Under the pieces are notes generated by a model. It was given only the letters and a program-made list of their open reading frames with translations. It was not told the origin of the DNA and did not search any database. From contig NZ_FRCN01000013.1 in assembly GCF_900142925.1 (NCBI RefSeq), positions 255,751-319,750 of the forward strand: a stretch of 64,000 nucleotides of DNA. Reading direction: 5' to 3'. This stretch comes from Chitinophaga sp. CF418 (GTDB lineage Bacteria > Bacteroidota > Bacteroidia > Chitinophagales > Chitinophagaceae). Position 1 is the stretch's first letter. Each line of letters opens with the position of its first letter. A program made the translations under genes and the position numbers. This document shows positions 43,660-52,403 of the stretch, in pieces.

Positions 43660-44994
43660 ATGAATAAAAGTATCCGCGCCAAAGTGGCCTGTAAATACCT
43701 GGTTTGTGCATTATTGATCACTGGCGCCGCCGCTTGTGATAAGGAGGGTTTTAAATATGATAATATCACAGATGAGAGTGGTACGGAATTTCTGGTAACA
43801 GATACCGTTACCATGAACATGAGCACGGCGTACCTGGATTCTATTCCTACTTCAAACCTCGGCGTAGCCCTCTGTGGTAACGCCGATGATCCTTTCTTCG
43901 GAAAAATTTCAGCTACTTCATACTGGCAGATTAAAGCATTCAGCGGTACTGCTATTCCGGACAGGGCAATCTATGACTCTCTTATATTAGTGGTACATCC
44001 CAAAACCCAATACTATGGTGATACTACCCTGACCCAGCACCTGGAAGTATACCGCGTGCAGGAAGAGATCAAAAGACTCGGAAACAGCGCTTTCATGTAT
44101 AGCCGTAGTTCATTCGCCACAGATCCTACCCCGCTTGGTAGCAGGCAAATGAAGATACGCCCCCACCGCGATTCCATATTTAAAATAAGACTGGATGACG
44201 TGCTGGGAAAAGAGTTCTTTACGCTCTGCGACAAAAACTCACTGACCATTACCAATCAGCTCAATTTCTCAAGATACTTTAAAGGCCTTGCACTGAAACC
44301 AGGCGCCAACAGCCAGGTGATCACCCCTTTCAGGGCAGACGATTCCCTGAACCTGCGCCTTTTCTATCATACTACTCCGGGTGAGATCGTACAGGCGTAC
44401 ATTGACTTCCCTGTTTATAATTCAGCGGTACAGTTCAATCATGTTGATGTCCAGCGCCCTGCAGGGTCTCCACTGGCAACATTGAGCCCGACCAATAAAT
44501 TACTGCCTTCTTCCGCTGCAGACAACCGGTTGTTTGTACAACCGCTGACGAACATCGTCGGCCGTATCGACTTCCCTTATCTGCACACTTTCAATCAGCT
44601 GAGTAAGTTTTCAAAGATCATGCGGGCCACGCTGACCGTAAGACCGGAAAAAGCCACGTACAAATATCCATACAATCTTCCTAAGAATCTGGTACTCGGC
44701 GTTATCAAAGACGGCAATGTGATAGAGGATACGCTCGTCTCCCCCAGCACCGGTGGCGTACAATATGGTAACCTGGTACTCGATCCTATTTATAATCAGA
44801 CAACCGCCTATACTTACGATATTACCAATTATTGCATTGCACAATTAAACAGTACTGATAATTCACGAAGAGGGCTGGCGTTGCTGCCTCCAAGATCAAC
44901 CGGTCTCAGTGATTTTGACCGTGCTATCCTGGGCGACAACAGGAATACGAAAAACAGGATTACAGTTCAGATTTATTACCTGCGGTATAAATAA
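43660..44994 (+). CDS. DUF4270 lipoprotein
   Basis: A secreted lipoprotein (LLITGAAACDKEGF) of the Bacteroidota DUF4270 family, about 440 residues, beta-rich, with the family motifs GNADDPFFGKISATSYWQIK and AIYDSLILVVHPKTQYYGD. ATG at 43660 is chosen; a GTG 11 codons upstream would put a hydrophilic stretch before the signal peptide. Stop and next start overlap (TAATG), coupling it to the outer-membrane protein gene. Its role is unknown; the genomic association with kelch and barrel proteins suggests surface assembly. Confidence 0.85.
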   Translation: MNKSIRAKVACKYLVCALLITGAAACDKEGFKYDNITDESGTEFLVTDTVTMNMSTAYLDSIPTSNLGVALCGNADDPFFGKISATSYWQIKAFSGTAIPDRAIYDSLILVVHPKTQYYGDTTLTQHLEVYRVQEEIKRLGNSAFMYSRSSFATDPTPLGSRQMKIRPHRDSIFKIRLDDVLGKEFFTLCDKNSLTITNQLNFSRYFKGLALKPGANSQVITPFRADDSLNLRLFYHTTPGEIVQAYIDFPVYNSAVQFNHVDVQRPAGSPLATLSPTNKLLPSSAADNRLFVQPLTNIVGRIDFPYLHTFNQLSKFSKIMRATLTVRPEKATYKYPYNLPKNLVLGVIKDGNVIEDTLVSPSTGGVQYGNLVLDPIYNQTTAYTYDITNYCIAQLNSTDNSRRGLALLPPRSTGLSDFDRAILGDNRNTKNRITVQIYYLRYK

Positions 44995-46247
44995 TGCAAT
45001 CAAGAATTGACTACATGAAGCGATTACAATATACGACCGGCTTATGCGGCCTGATGCTTTTACTGGGCGCAAAGGCTATGGCACAACACGGTATCAATTC
45101 ACTCTATTCTGCCTACGCCATTGGCGACCAGGAGGAGCATGATTACACCCGCAACTTTGGTCTCGGCAGTACCGGTATTGGCCGCCGTTCAGATTTCTAT
45201 CTCAATGAACTGAACCCGGCTTCCTATTCGGCAATACCACGTCAGAATTTTATGTTTGACGTATCACTGCGCGCGCAATCCATTAATTACAAAGATGCTG
45301 GTACCCTGAACAGACAGGCGGGCGATGTAAACATCAAACGACTGGCAATGGGGTTCAAAGTAAACAACAGATGGGGTATGAGCGCCGGCTTCGGACAGTT
45401 CAGCAACGTCGACTATAAACTGATATCTACCACATTTATAGATACATCTCCCCAAACCACCACTACCGAAGGTACCGGCGGCGTTTATAAGGCGTATATC
45501 TCCAATGGGGTACGATTGACGAAAAACTTCTCTATCGGTGTATCCACCAACTTTCTGTTCGGCCCCAACAACGTAACAGAGAACATCGGCGGAGATACTG
45601 TATCTACTAAGATCCAGCGTTACGCATTTAATACCAACTTCAATACCGGTATACTGTATTCCGGTATGCTGGGGAAGAACTGGATGCTGGGCCTCGGTGC
45701 TACTTACCGTTTCAAAACAAAATTAAGCTACGAGAAAAAGCTGATCGTACAGAACTCAAACGAAACCACGCTCTTCCAGGACGATCTGGCAAAGGAAAAA
45801 TATACATTGCCTGAACAGTTTGGTGGCGGTATTTCACTCACCAACGGTAGCCTGACCTGGGTAGCTGACATGCGTAAACAGATGTGGAGCGACAGCCGTA
45901 TCGTAAGCGCCAAATACAGACTTACCAATTCCGAACGCTACTCTACCGGTCTCGAATATTCTTTCAAACGTAAATACGGTAATCAACAGGCGGAAGGTAT
46001 CATAGTACAGGCAGGTTTCTCTTACTACAAATCATACCTGATTGTCAATGATAACCAGATCAAGGATGTTGCAGGTACCGCAGGTATCTCCATCCCGGCT
46101 AAATCCAATATGCTCCGCTATTATATAGGGATTGAAGTAGGTCAACGCGGTACTACCAGCGGCGGACTTATCAAAGAGACTTATGTGAACGGCGTGTTCC
46201 ACTTCTCACTGAGGGATATCTGGTTCCTGCGCAGAACATACGATTGA
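44994..46247 (+). CDS. Predicted outer-membrane beta-barrel protein
   Basis: A 417-residue protein with a signal peptide ending AKAMAQHG and alternating-hydrophobicity strands through to the C-terminus (GVFHFSLRDIWFLRRTYD). NELNPASYSAIPRQNFMFDVSLRAQ resembles the start of FadL/PorV-like barrels. ATG at 44994 overlaps the DUF4270 stop; ATG at 45015 is an alternative and gives a more normal signal peptide. It probably works with the DUF4270 lipoprotein at the outer membrane. Confidence 0.65.
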   Translation: MQSRIDYMKRLQYTTGLCGLMLLLGAKAMAQHGINSLYSAYAIGDQEEHDYTRNFGLGSTGIGRRSDFYLNELNPASYSAIPRQNFMFDVSLRAQSINYKDAGTLNRQAGDVNIKRLAMGFKVNNRWGMSAGFGQFSNVDYKLISTTFIDTSPQTTTTEGTGGVYKAYISNGVRLTKNFSIGVSTNFLFGPNNVTENIGGDTVSTKIQRYAFNTNFNTGILYSGMLGKNWMLGLGATYRFKTKLSYEKKLIVQNSNETTLFQDDLAKEKYTLPEQFGGGISLTNGSLTWVADMRKQMWSDSRIVSAKYRLTNSERYSTGLEYSFKRKYGNQQAEGIIVQAGFSYYKSYLIVNDNQIKDVAGTAGISIPAKSNMLRYYIGIEVGQRGTTSGGLIKETYVNGVFHFSLRDIWFLRRTYD

Positions 46248-46274
46248 TCTGAGCTGACGGATAGTAAAATAATT

Positions 46275-46306
46275 AAAGCCCATAGCATATGCTGTGGGCT
46301 TTTTTA
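46275..46306. terminator. Bidirectional intrinsic terminator
   Basis: AAAGCCCA and TGGGCTTT enclose the palindrome AGCATATGCT, followed by T-runs. It lies between the convergent outer-membrane protein gene (plus) and GH1 gene (minus). Confidence 0.85.
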
Positions 46307-47683
46307 TTACTTCCTTCCGGATACCATTTCCTTATGCAATAACTCCCGGAACCAGTATCCTGATCTTTTTATGGTTCTGCGTTGTGTTTCAAGATCTACA
46401 TGCACCAAGCCAAAACGGGCCCTGTACCCCTCTGCCCATTCAAAATTATCAGTAAGCGTCCATGCAAAATATCCCTCTACCGGTATCCCCTCCCTCTTTG
46501 CCTTCAACACACCAGACAGGTATTCTTCAAAATAGCTGACGCGGTCCCTGTCGTCCACTTTTCCTTCACTCATAATATCAGCAAAGGCAGCCCCGCTTTC
46601 CGTTACTATCAGCTTCTTAATGCCTTTGTAGGCTGCATATTGTTTCAGAATGGCATATAACCCCTCTCCGCTGATCTCCCAGCCCAGGGCCGTTGTCGGC
46701 ACCCGGCGGGCTTTAGGTTTGACCTCTGAAATACCTACCACCGGCATAAAAGCATTTCTGCGTACTACCAATGGAAAATAATTCTGCACACCAATGAAAT
46801 CAAAATCGAAGGATAACTGATCCCAATCCCGCCAGAGGGCATACCGCCTTTCAATACGGCGCAACAACGGAAAATCATCCACCGGGTAGCCCATCCCCAG
46901 CACCGGCTCCAGGAATAGGCGGTTAAACAATGCGTCAGCCTTCTTTGCAGCCTGTATATCGGCCTCCTGCTGTGAATATGGGTAAATATAAGAGCAGGAC
47001 AACGTCGTCCCTATATTAGCTCCTTTTACCATTTCCCTGATCACCTTTGCCCCGGCAGCCTGTGCCAGCAATACATGATGCACGGCAGGCAGGAAATAGG
47101 ATACCCCAAATTTCCCCGGTGCATGTACGCCCAGCATATATCCCAGGGAGGTAAAACCAAATGGCTCATTCATCACAACCCAGTTCTTCACTTTATCCCC
47201 ATATTCCTTCATGCATATACGCACATATTCCTCGAAGGCAAAGATCACCCCACGGTGGCACCAGCCTCCTTTCAATTCCAGCACATGTGGCAGGTCCCAG
47301 TGATAAAGTGTGATGTAGGGTGTCAATCCTTCTTCCAGGCAGGCGTCTATTACACGATGATAAAAAGCGATACCCTCAGGATTAACTGCACCCGTACCTT
47401 GTGGCAATATACGCGGCCAGGAGATGGAAAAGCGGAATACATCAAATCCGAGTTGTTTTACCAGCCGGATGTCCTCCCGGTAACGGTTATAGAAGTCATT
47501 TGCTATCAGTGCATTAGTACCATCCTTGATCTTGCCTTTCCTTGACGTGAACTCATCCCAGATAGACCTGCCCTTACCATCAGCATCACAGGCCCCTTCA
47601 TTCTGAAAAGCCGAAATAACCACTCCCCATAGGAAGTGCTCTCCAAAATCCTGACGGCTGAAAGGCGCGGTAAATTGTTCCAT
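46307..47683 (-). CDS. GH1 family beta-glucosidase
   Basis: A 458-residue glycoside hydrolase 1 protein without a signal peptide. Visible motifs are the N-terminal FLWGVVISAFQNEGA, the acid/base NEP in WVVMNEPFGF, and the nucleophile region LIVTESGAAF (ITENG in most relatives, here TESG with the catalytic Glu kept), then DNFEWAEGYRARFGLV. It hydrolyses beta-glucosides or related sugars in the cytoplasm. It is monogenic, with no SusC/SusD genes in the window. Confidence 0.92.
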   Translation of the reverse strand: MEQFTAPFSRQDFGEHFLWGVVISAFQNEGACDADGKGRSIWDEFTSRKGKIKDGTNALIANDFYNRYREDIRLVKQLGFDVFRFSISWPRILPQGTGAVNPEGIAFYHRVIDACLEEGLTPYITLYHWDLPHVLELKGGWCHRGVIFAFEEYVRICMKEYGDKVKNWVVMNEPFGFTSLGYMLGVHAPGKFGVSYFLPAVHHVLLAQAAGAKVIREMVKGANIGTTLSCSYIYPYSQQEADIQAAKKADALFNRLFLEPVLGMGYPVDDFPLLRRIERRYALWRDWDQLSFDFDFIGVQNYFPLVVRRNAFMPVVGISEVKPKARRVPTTALGWEISGEGLYAILKQYAAYKGIKKLIVTESGAAFADIMSEGKVDDRDRVSYFEEYLSGVLKAKREGIPVEGYFAWTLTDNFEWAEGYRARFGLVHVDLETQRRTIKRSGYWFRELLHKEMVSGRK

Positions 47684-47785
47684 AGATAAAACAAGGATGC
47701 AGTTTACAATAGTTTATTTGTATAACTGATTATTTAATTGTTAAGGAGCCTGAAATTTAACATACAAAATAGCGATCTTAGGCAA

Positions 47786-48838
47786 ATGTTTAGTAAATAC
47801 ATTACCGGATGGGCATTGAGTACGAGCCTGTTGTTATACGCCTGCCAGGGCAATCGCCCGGAGCAAACCGCTGCCGGCAATACGACAGATCATGTCGCGA
47901 TAAACGACTCTCTGAACCACATGGTATTCATTCCAGGTGGCTCATTTACTATGGGAGCTGACGATGCAGAAGCACGCAAAGATGAACAGCCCCGTCATAC
48001 AGTAAAGGTGGATAGTTTCTGGATGGATGAACATGAAGTGACCAACGCTGAATTTGCCGTCTTTGTGAAGGCTACAGGATATCTTACTACAGCCGAGAAG
48101 CCGATCAGTAAAGAAGAACTTATGCAGCAATTGCCGCCGGGCTCCCCTGAACCCGACAGCAGTATGTTACAACCGGGATCCCTGGTATTCGCACCTCCCT
48201 CCCACGCGGTGCCACTGGATGACGTATCGCAATGGTGGTCGTTTGTATTAGGCGCCAGCTGGCAGCATCCCGGCGGACCAAACACTAACATGGATGGCAG
48301 GGAACATCTGCCGGTAGTACACATCTCCTGGGATGATGCGCAAGCTTATGCAAAATGGGCGGGTAAACGCCTGCCTACAGAAGCTGAATGGGAATATGCA
48401 GCCCGCGGCGGCCTGAAAGATCAGCCTTATCCCTGGGGCACAGAAGCGCTGACAGAAGGGAAGACTAAAGCCAATACCTGGAACGGGCATTTTCCCTATC
48501 AGAATACACAAACAGACGGCTTTGCCGGACTGGCTCCTGTAAAAAGCTTTGCGCCCAACGGTTATGGCTTATACGACATGTCGGGCAATGTATGGGAATG
48601 GTGTGCTGACTGGTATGACAGCCGTTACTACCAGCAACCGGACAATAATAACAACCCAACGGGCCCAGCCAGCGGCTATGATCCAGAAGATCCCACTACG
48701 CCTAAACATACGATCAGAGGAGGTTCATTTATGTGTACTGATGAATATTGTTCCGGCTATAGGGTTACAGCAAGAATGAAAACTTCACCGGAATCAGGAC
48801 TGGAGAATCTTGGTTTCAGATGTGTGAAGAGCAAGTAA
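47786..48838 (+). CDS. Formylglycine-generating-enzyme-like lipoprotein
   Basis: The protein has a lipoprotein signal (SLLLYACQGN) and an FGE-sulfatase domain: MVFIPGGSFTMGADDAEARKDEQPRHTV and GNVWEWCADWY. Near the end GGSFMCTDEYCSGYR carries the Cys-x4-Cys pair (Cys317 and Cys322 from this start) that binds copper and oxidises the sulfatase cysteine in true FGE; many relatives lack it. ATG at 47786 is chosen over a TTG 16 codons upstream. A genuine sulfatase-activating function in the envelope is possible, but no sulfatase gene is adjacent. Confidence 0.85.
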   Translation: MFSKYITGWALSTSLLLYACQGNRPEQTAAGNTTDHVAINDSLNHMVFIPGGSFTMGADDAEARKDEQPRHTVKVDSFWMDEHEVTNAEFAVFVKATGYLTTAEKPISKEELMQQLPPGSPEPDSSMLQPGSLVFAPPSHAVPLDDVSQWWSFVLGASWQHPGGPNTNMDGREHLPVVHISWDDAQAYAKWAGKRLPTEAEWEYAARGGLKDQPYPWGTEALTEGKTKANTWNGHFPYQNTQTDGFAGLAPVKSFAPNGYGLYDMSGNVWEWCADWYDSRYYQQPDNNNNPTGPASGYDPEDPTTPKHTIRGGSFMCTDEYCSGYRVTARMKTSPESGLENLGFRCVKSK

Positions 48839-48857
48839 ACGGCGGTTGAACTCCCGA

Positions 48858-48890
48858 TAAAAAAGGGGCCAACTTTGTGGTCAGCCCCTT
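48858..48890 (-). terminator. Intrinsic terminator of the blaI-M56 unit
   Basis: AAGGGGC and GCCCCTT arms are followed on the minus strand by a run of T (CCCCTTTTTTATC). It lies just downstream of the M56 gene and after the FGE gene on the other strand. Confidence 0.7.
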
Positions 48891-48918
48891 CTATCCTGTG
48901 CAGCAATAAAATCATTGC

Positions 48919-50565
48919 TTACCTATTTTTTTGCTTATTGTCAGCAGTGTCTATATTGACCTTCATGTTGGTATTTACTTTTGTAGCCGTATTTACATTT
49001 GTGTTGACTACAGCTTTAGTAGGGGTGTTGGTATTTGTTGCTGCAGTGTTTACGTCTGCATTAACTTTAGTAATAGTATTGGCGTGAGTGTTGGTGTTGG
49101 TTGTTACCTTCATTACAGACTGTTGACCGCTGAGAGTCGATGTCTCTGTCTTGACAACAGCTGGTGCAGAACCAGCGGTTTTATAATCAAAGCCGGCGTT
49201 GATGGTTTTTACCTTTGTACCACTGTTATACTCTTTTGTATAAATAAATATTACTCCATTTTTACCATCTTCTCCATATTCTGCAGCATGTTCCCCTTTA
49301 AAAACAGAAATAGATTCTATTTCTTCAGGCCTTAACCCCTCAGGTGATCGATGGCCCACGTTTACACCGTCCACAAAATACAGCGGTGGTGCAGTCAGCT
49401 GCCCCCTTCTCAAAGAAATACCAGATTCGGAGGTCAATGTAATTACATCGTTGCCAGGTGCTACCGGTGCAGCAGGAGCTACTGGTACAGGAGGTACCGG
49501 GGGGACCACAGGAACAGCTTCACCTGGAATTCTGGGAGCCGCAGGAGCAGCCGGTATAGGAGGAACAGCTGGTGCTGCTTTCCCTTTTACAGGAGCTGGC
49601 GGCGGCGGAGGAGGTGGTGGTGGCACCGGTGCAGGCGCCACTGCTGGTTTTGTCGTGTCTTTAGAGAAAGTAATAGCAGCAATGTTTTTTGCAACCATCT
49701 CCGTTCTGGCAATTGCCCTGGTAAAGTTCAGCGATAACACCGCAATACCCATAATGGCGCCCAGCACGACATAACGTAGCAAATGATAGCGGGATGATCT
49801 CTTTTTATTCATCATCATGATCCTTTGTTTTAAATGTGAGAAATTGAAATTGTTTGCGATGGCCGTCGCATATGGGATCCCACTTACTTTTATCAGACTG
49901 TATTGATAAGCTTTTGCATCCATTCCCTGTTGCAGTATGCTCCTGTCTGTGATGAATTCAAGATTCTCACGGATAGCAATGCTCATTAGCCAGGCGCCGG
50001 GATTGAACCAGTAGAAGATCTTGTTCAGCTCTCCCAGCAATACGTCCAGTGTATGCCACTGCCGTACGTGTACCTGTTCATGCCGGATGATGGATACAAA
50101 TTCCTCCTGACTATGCAGGGAAGGATTGATATAGATATTACGCATGAATGAAAATGGATTCACCGGCTTTTCCATTATTCTCAGATATTGTTCATCCGGC
50201 GATAAGATAGCCGTTGTATGCCGGTGCAGCTTCCATAAAGACACCAACTGGATCATAAGACGTACGCTCATCACCGCTACTCCTACCCAGAAGATATATT
50301 CCAGGAATACATTGATAAAAGGTACTGACTGACGCGTCTGTAAAGCCGCCAGATCCGGTATGTATGTCTCTGCAACAGCATTCAGTGGCTGATGCTGCCG
50401 TATGAATAAAGACGGGTCTATCAATGGACAAATAGCCGCACAAACAATACCTCCCAGCAGGAAAAAACGGTTAAGCGAGTAAAAGGTGAGTCGCCTTAAT
50501 CCAAAATAATAGGCCAGGTAAAACAGAATAAGCGCTACGTTGGCTTTAAGCAGATAAATAAGCAT
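48919..50565 (-). CDS. M56 (BlaR1-like) membrane metallopeptidase with plug-like C-terminus
   Basis: Residues 1 to about 310 are a BlaR1/MecR1-type sensor-peptidase: four hydrophobic segments and the zinc motif HEQVH (162-166), with a last helix near 265-290. A Pro/Ala-rich linker (about 312-375) follows, then a segment (about 385-450) resembling the plug of SusC/TonB receptors (LYFVDGVNVG, IESISVFKGEHAAEYGEDGKNGVIFIYTK), and a low-complexity Asn/Thr/Val tail. It is paired with BlaI, whose proteolysis it presumably triggers. The plug-like part may be the ligand-sensing periplasmic domain. Confidence 0.85.
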   Translation of the reverse strand: MLIYLLKANVALILFYLAYYFGLRRLTFYSLNRFFLLGGIVCAAICPLIDPSLFIRQHQPLNAVAETYIPDLAALQTRQSVPFINVFLEYIFWVGVAVMSVRLMIQLVSLWKLHRHTTAILSPDEQYLRIMEKPVNPFSFMRNIYINPSLHSQEEFVSIIRHEQVHVRQWHTLDVLLGELNKIFYWFNPGAWLMSIAIRENLEFITDRSILQQGMDAKAYQYSLIKVSGIPYATAIANNFNFSHLKQRIMMMNKKRSSRYHLLRYVVLGAIMGIAVLSLNFTRAIARTEMVAKNIAAITFSKDTTKPAVAPAPVPPPPPPPPPAPVKGKAAPAVPPIPAAPAAPRIPGEAVPVVPPVPPVPVAPAAPVAPGNDVITLTSESGISLRRGQLTAPPLYFVDGVNVGHRSPEGLRPEEIESISVFKGEHAAEYGEDGKNGVIFIYTKEYNSGTKVKTINAGFDYKTAGSAPAVVKTETSTLSGQQSVMKVTTNTNTHANTITKVNADVNTAATNTNTPTKAVVNTNVNTATKVNTNMKVNIDTADNKQKNR

Positions 50566-50570
50566 AATGA

Positions 50571-50933
50571 TCAGTTTTTCTCAATCATCTTAACAATTTC
50601 CTTTAATTCCTCCGGAGTGATCTTCTTCTCCTTTGCGAAGAAGGTCACCAGGGCCTTGTAAGAATCTTCGAAATAATCTTTTACAAAACCATTCATAAAT
50701 TTCTGCTTGTATTCACTTTCTGCTATCACGGGTGTATACCTGTATACATTACCGATTTTCTCACTTTTCAGATACCCCTTTTTTTCCAGGTTCTTAATAG
50801 TAGATGCCAGCGTCGTATACGGCGGCTGAGGAGAGGGATGTGCTTCTAAAAAGTCCTTCACGAACCCCTGCCCTGTTTTCCAGATGGCTAACATTGCCAC
50901 TTCTTCCTGCTGCGTCAGCTTTTCCATATTCAT
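50571..50933 (-). CDS. BlaI/MecI-type transcriptional repressor
   Basis: The 120-residue winged-helix repressor has EEVAMLAIWKTGQGFVKDFLEAHPSPQPPYTTLASTIKNLEKKGYLKSEKIGNVYRYTP, the BlaI DNA-binding core, and a helical dimerisation C-terminus. It precedes the M56 gene by 5 bp, as in all BlaI-BlaR1 systems. Two dyad operators cover the promoter upstream. No beta-lactamase gene is nearby, so the regulon is probably not antibiotic resistance. Confidence 0.9.
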   Translation of the reverse strand: MNMEKLTQQEEVAMLAIWKTGQGFVKDFLEAHPSPQPPYTTLASTIKNLEKKGYLKSEKIGNVYRYTPVIAESEYKQKFMNGFVKDYFEDSYKALVTFFAKEKKITPEELKEIVKMIEKN

Positions 50934-50954
50934 TTAGTTTAAATAACAAACATC

Positions 50955-50969
50955 TACGATTGTTTCGTA
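50955..50969. promoter_or_regulatory. BlaI operator site 1
   Basis: TACGATTGTTTCGTA, a dyad of TACGA and TCGTA with 5 bp between, spans the predicted transcription start. It is 19 bp centre to centre from site 2. Confidence 0.6.
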
Positions 50970-50997
50970 AAGCTACGAACTTTTCGTAAACCACCAA
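50968..50997 (-). promoter_or_regulatory. Promoter of the blaI-M56 operon
   Basis: TTTG (50994-50997) and TAGCTTTA (50968-50975) on the minus strand are 18 bp apart; the -7 box has one mismatch (final G to A). Both repressor dyads overlap it. Confidence 0.5.
50974..50988. promoter_or_regulatory. BlaI operator site 2
   Basis: TACGAACTTTTCGTA is a perfect TACGAA/TTCGTA dyad with a 3-bp centre. It lies in the promoter spacer and touches the -7 element, the place for direct occlusion of RNA polymerase. Confidence 0.6.
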
Positions 50998-51000
50998 ATA

Positions 51001-51042
51001 AAAAAAGAAAAACACCTGTAAAAGCAGGTGTTTTTCTTTTTT
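51001..51042. terminator. Bidirectional intrinsic terminator
   Basis: A perfect inverted repeat with 11-base core arms (AAAAACACCTG / CAGGTGTTTTT) continued by AG- and CT-rich runs, 6-nt loop. It terminates the TlpA gene ending at 51102 on the minus strand. Confidence 0.9.
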
Positions 51043-51101
51043 TATGTCGATTTGTACTTACTTTAAAACTTATCACGGAGGACCAGAATCCTTACCAGAT
51101 A

Positions 51102-52274
51102 TTATTTTCCGGCAACTTCTACTTTAAAAACCTCTTCCAGTTTCTTCTCCAGTGCATCACCCCGAAGGTTCTTGGCGATGATATTCCCACGGGGATCAAT
51201 CAGCAGGTTCTGGGGAATAGCCCTGATACCGTATTTTTCTGCTACCTCATTTTTCCAGCCTTTCAGATCGGACACCTGCGTCCACAGAAGGTTATCGGCC
51301 TGTATCGCTGCCAGCCATTTTTCCCGTTTATCGTCAAGGGAGACTGACAGTACATCAAACCCTTTATCCCGGAACCGGCTATAAGCTTTCAGCATATTCG
51401 GGTTTTCTGCGCGGCAGGGACCACACCAGCTAGCCCAGAAGCCTATCAGAAGATATTTCCCTTTATAGACAGCCAGACTCACATTTTTCCCCTCAGCATC
51501 CGGCTGGGCAAAGTCTAAGGCAGGTTGTCCCACTGCCGTCTTCTTTGCTGCTTCCAGTCCGGAAGCAAAATCCTTACCTCCGGGTGTATTCCGGATATTT
51601 TTTCCCAGTTTATTGAACATAGGTTCAATTTCAGCCAGGTTGATATCATAGTCTGCGTATTTATTCAATACATAAACTGCAATAGGCGAGTTACAATTAT
51701 TCTTCAGAAAGTCCCTCATGACCTGTTTCTGCTGCGCGGCCAGTTCATCGAACTGAGGCTCTAGCTTCTTCATGCCCTCTTCATCTTCCGCCATATACAA
51801 CTGACGGTACTGCCGTTCCAGTTCATCCAGACGCGCGTTTACATCTTTCAACTGTCCGTTCAGACGGAGGTAGTCATCGTTTGCAACAGATCCTTTTACG
51901 GTAGCTTTACTGATAGAATCTTCAGTAGTGATTGTAATGTTTCCCTTGTCCAGGAACAACGTAAGCACATCGTTGCTTTTTACCTCAGGACTCTCCTGGG
52001 GATCTTTCTGGACAGACGGTTCCTGTACTTTGAGTAACAAATTGGCAATGGTTGCTTCAGCCAGGACGCCGGAAAAAGAGAATTTGCCATCTTTTACTTC
52101 CGTGCTATCCAGTTTGTTATCACCACAACGCCTGATATTCAGATACACTTTTGCTGGTTTCTGTAAAGCTGTGACAGTTCCCTGTATCGTAAATGATTGT
52201 TCACCCTTCCATTTTTCCTGCGCCAACAGGACCATAGGCGCAAAAAACGCCACGGCCATCATTACGGACTTCAT
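51102..52274 (-). CDS. TlpA-family thiol-disulfide oxidoreductase with DUF4369
   Basis: The 390-residue exported protein has an N-terminal signal peptide (AVAFFAPMVLLAQ), a DUF4369 domain (about 25-125: FTIQGTVTALQKPAKVYLNI), a helical linker and a C-terminal AhpC/TSA-thioredoxin domain with the redox site WASWCGPCRAENP. It reduces disulfides in the periplasm, for example for cytochrome maturation. It is a paralogue of the next gene, with which it forms a likely pair, though a terminator separates them. Confidence 0.9.
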   Translation of the reverse strand: MKSVMMAVAFFAPMVLLAQEKWKGEQSFTIQGTVTALQKPAKVYLNIRRCGDNKLDSTEVKDGKFSFSGVLAEATIANLLLKVQEPSVQKDPQESPEVKSNDVLTLFLDKGNITITTEDSISKATVKGSVANDDYLRLNGQLKDVNARLDELERQYRQLYMAEDEEGMKKLEPQFDELAAQQKQVMRDFLKNNCNSPIAVYVLNKYADYDINLAEIEPMFNKLGKNIRNTPGGKDFASGLEAAKKTAVGQPALDFAQPDAEGKNVSLAVYKGKYLLIGFWASWCGPCRAENPNMLKAYSRFRDKGFDVLSVSLDDKREKWLAAIQADNLLWTQVSDLKGWKNEVAEKYGIRAIPQNLLIDPRGNIIAKNLRGDALEKKLEEVFKVEVAGK

Positions 52275-52361
52275 TGATTTAGATTATTTAAGACTAACGA
52301 AATTCACATATCCCGGCAGGAAAATCAACCTGTTTGTGATAAACGGCGACAGAAATGAATA

Positions 52362-52394
52362 TAAAAAAAGCGGCCTCGTGTAGGTACGAGGCCG
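52362..52394 (-). terminator. Intrinsic terminator between the two TlpA genes
   Basis: CGGCCTCGT and ACGAGGCCG arms with a 6-nt loop, followed by CTTTTTTT on the minus strand. It ends transcription of the gene at 52404-53492. Confidence 0.85.
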
Positions 52395-52403
52395 GTAAGT
52401 CAA

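Noticed and set aside
48919..50933. Beta-lactam resistance locus
   Set aside because: The sensor lacks a penicillin-binding domain and no beta-lactamase is adjacent.
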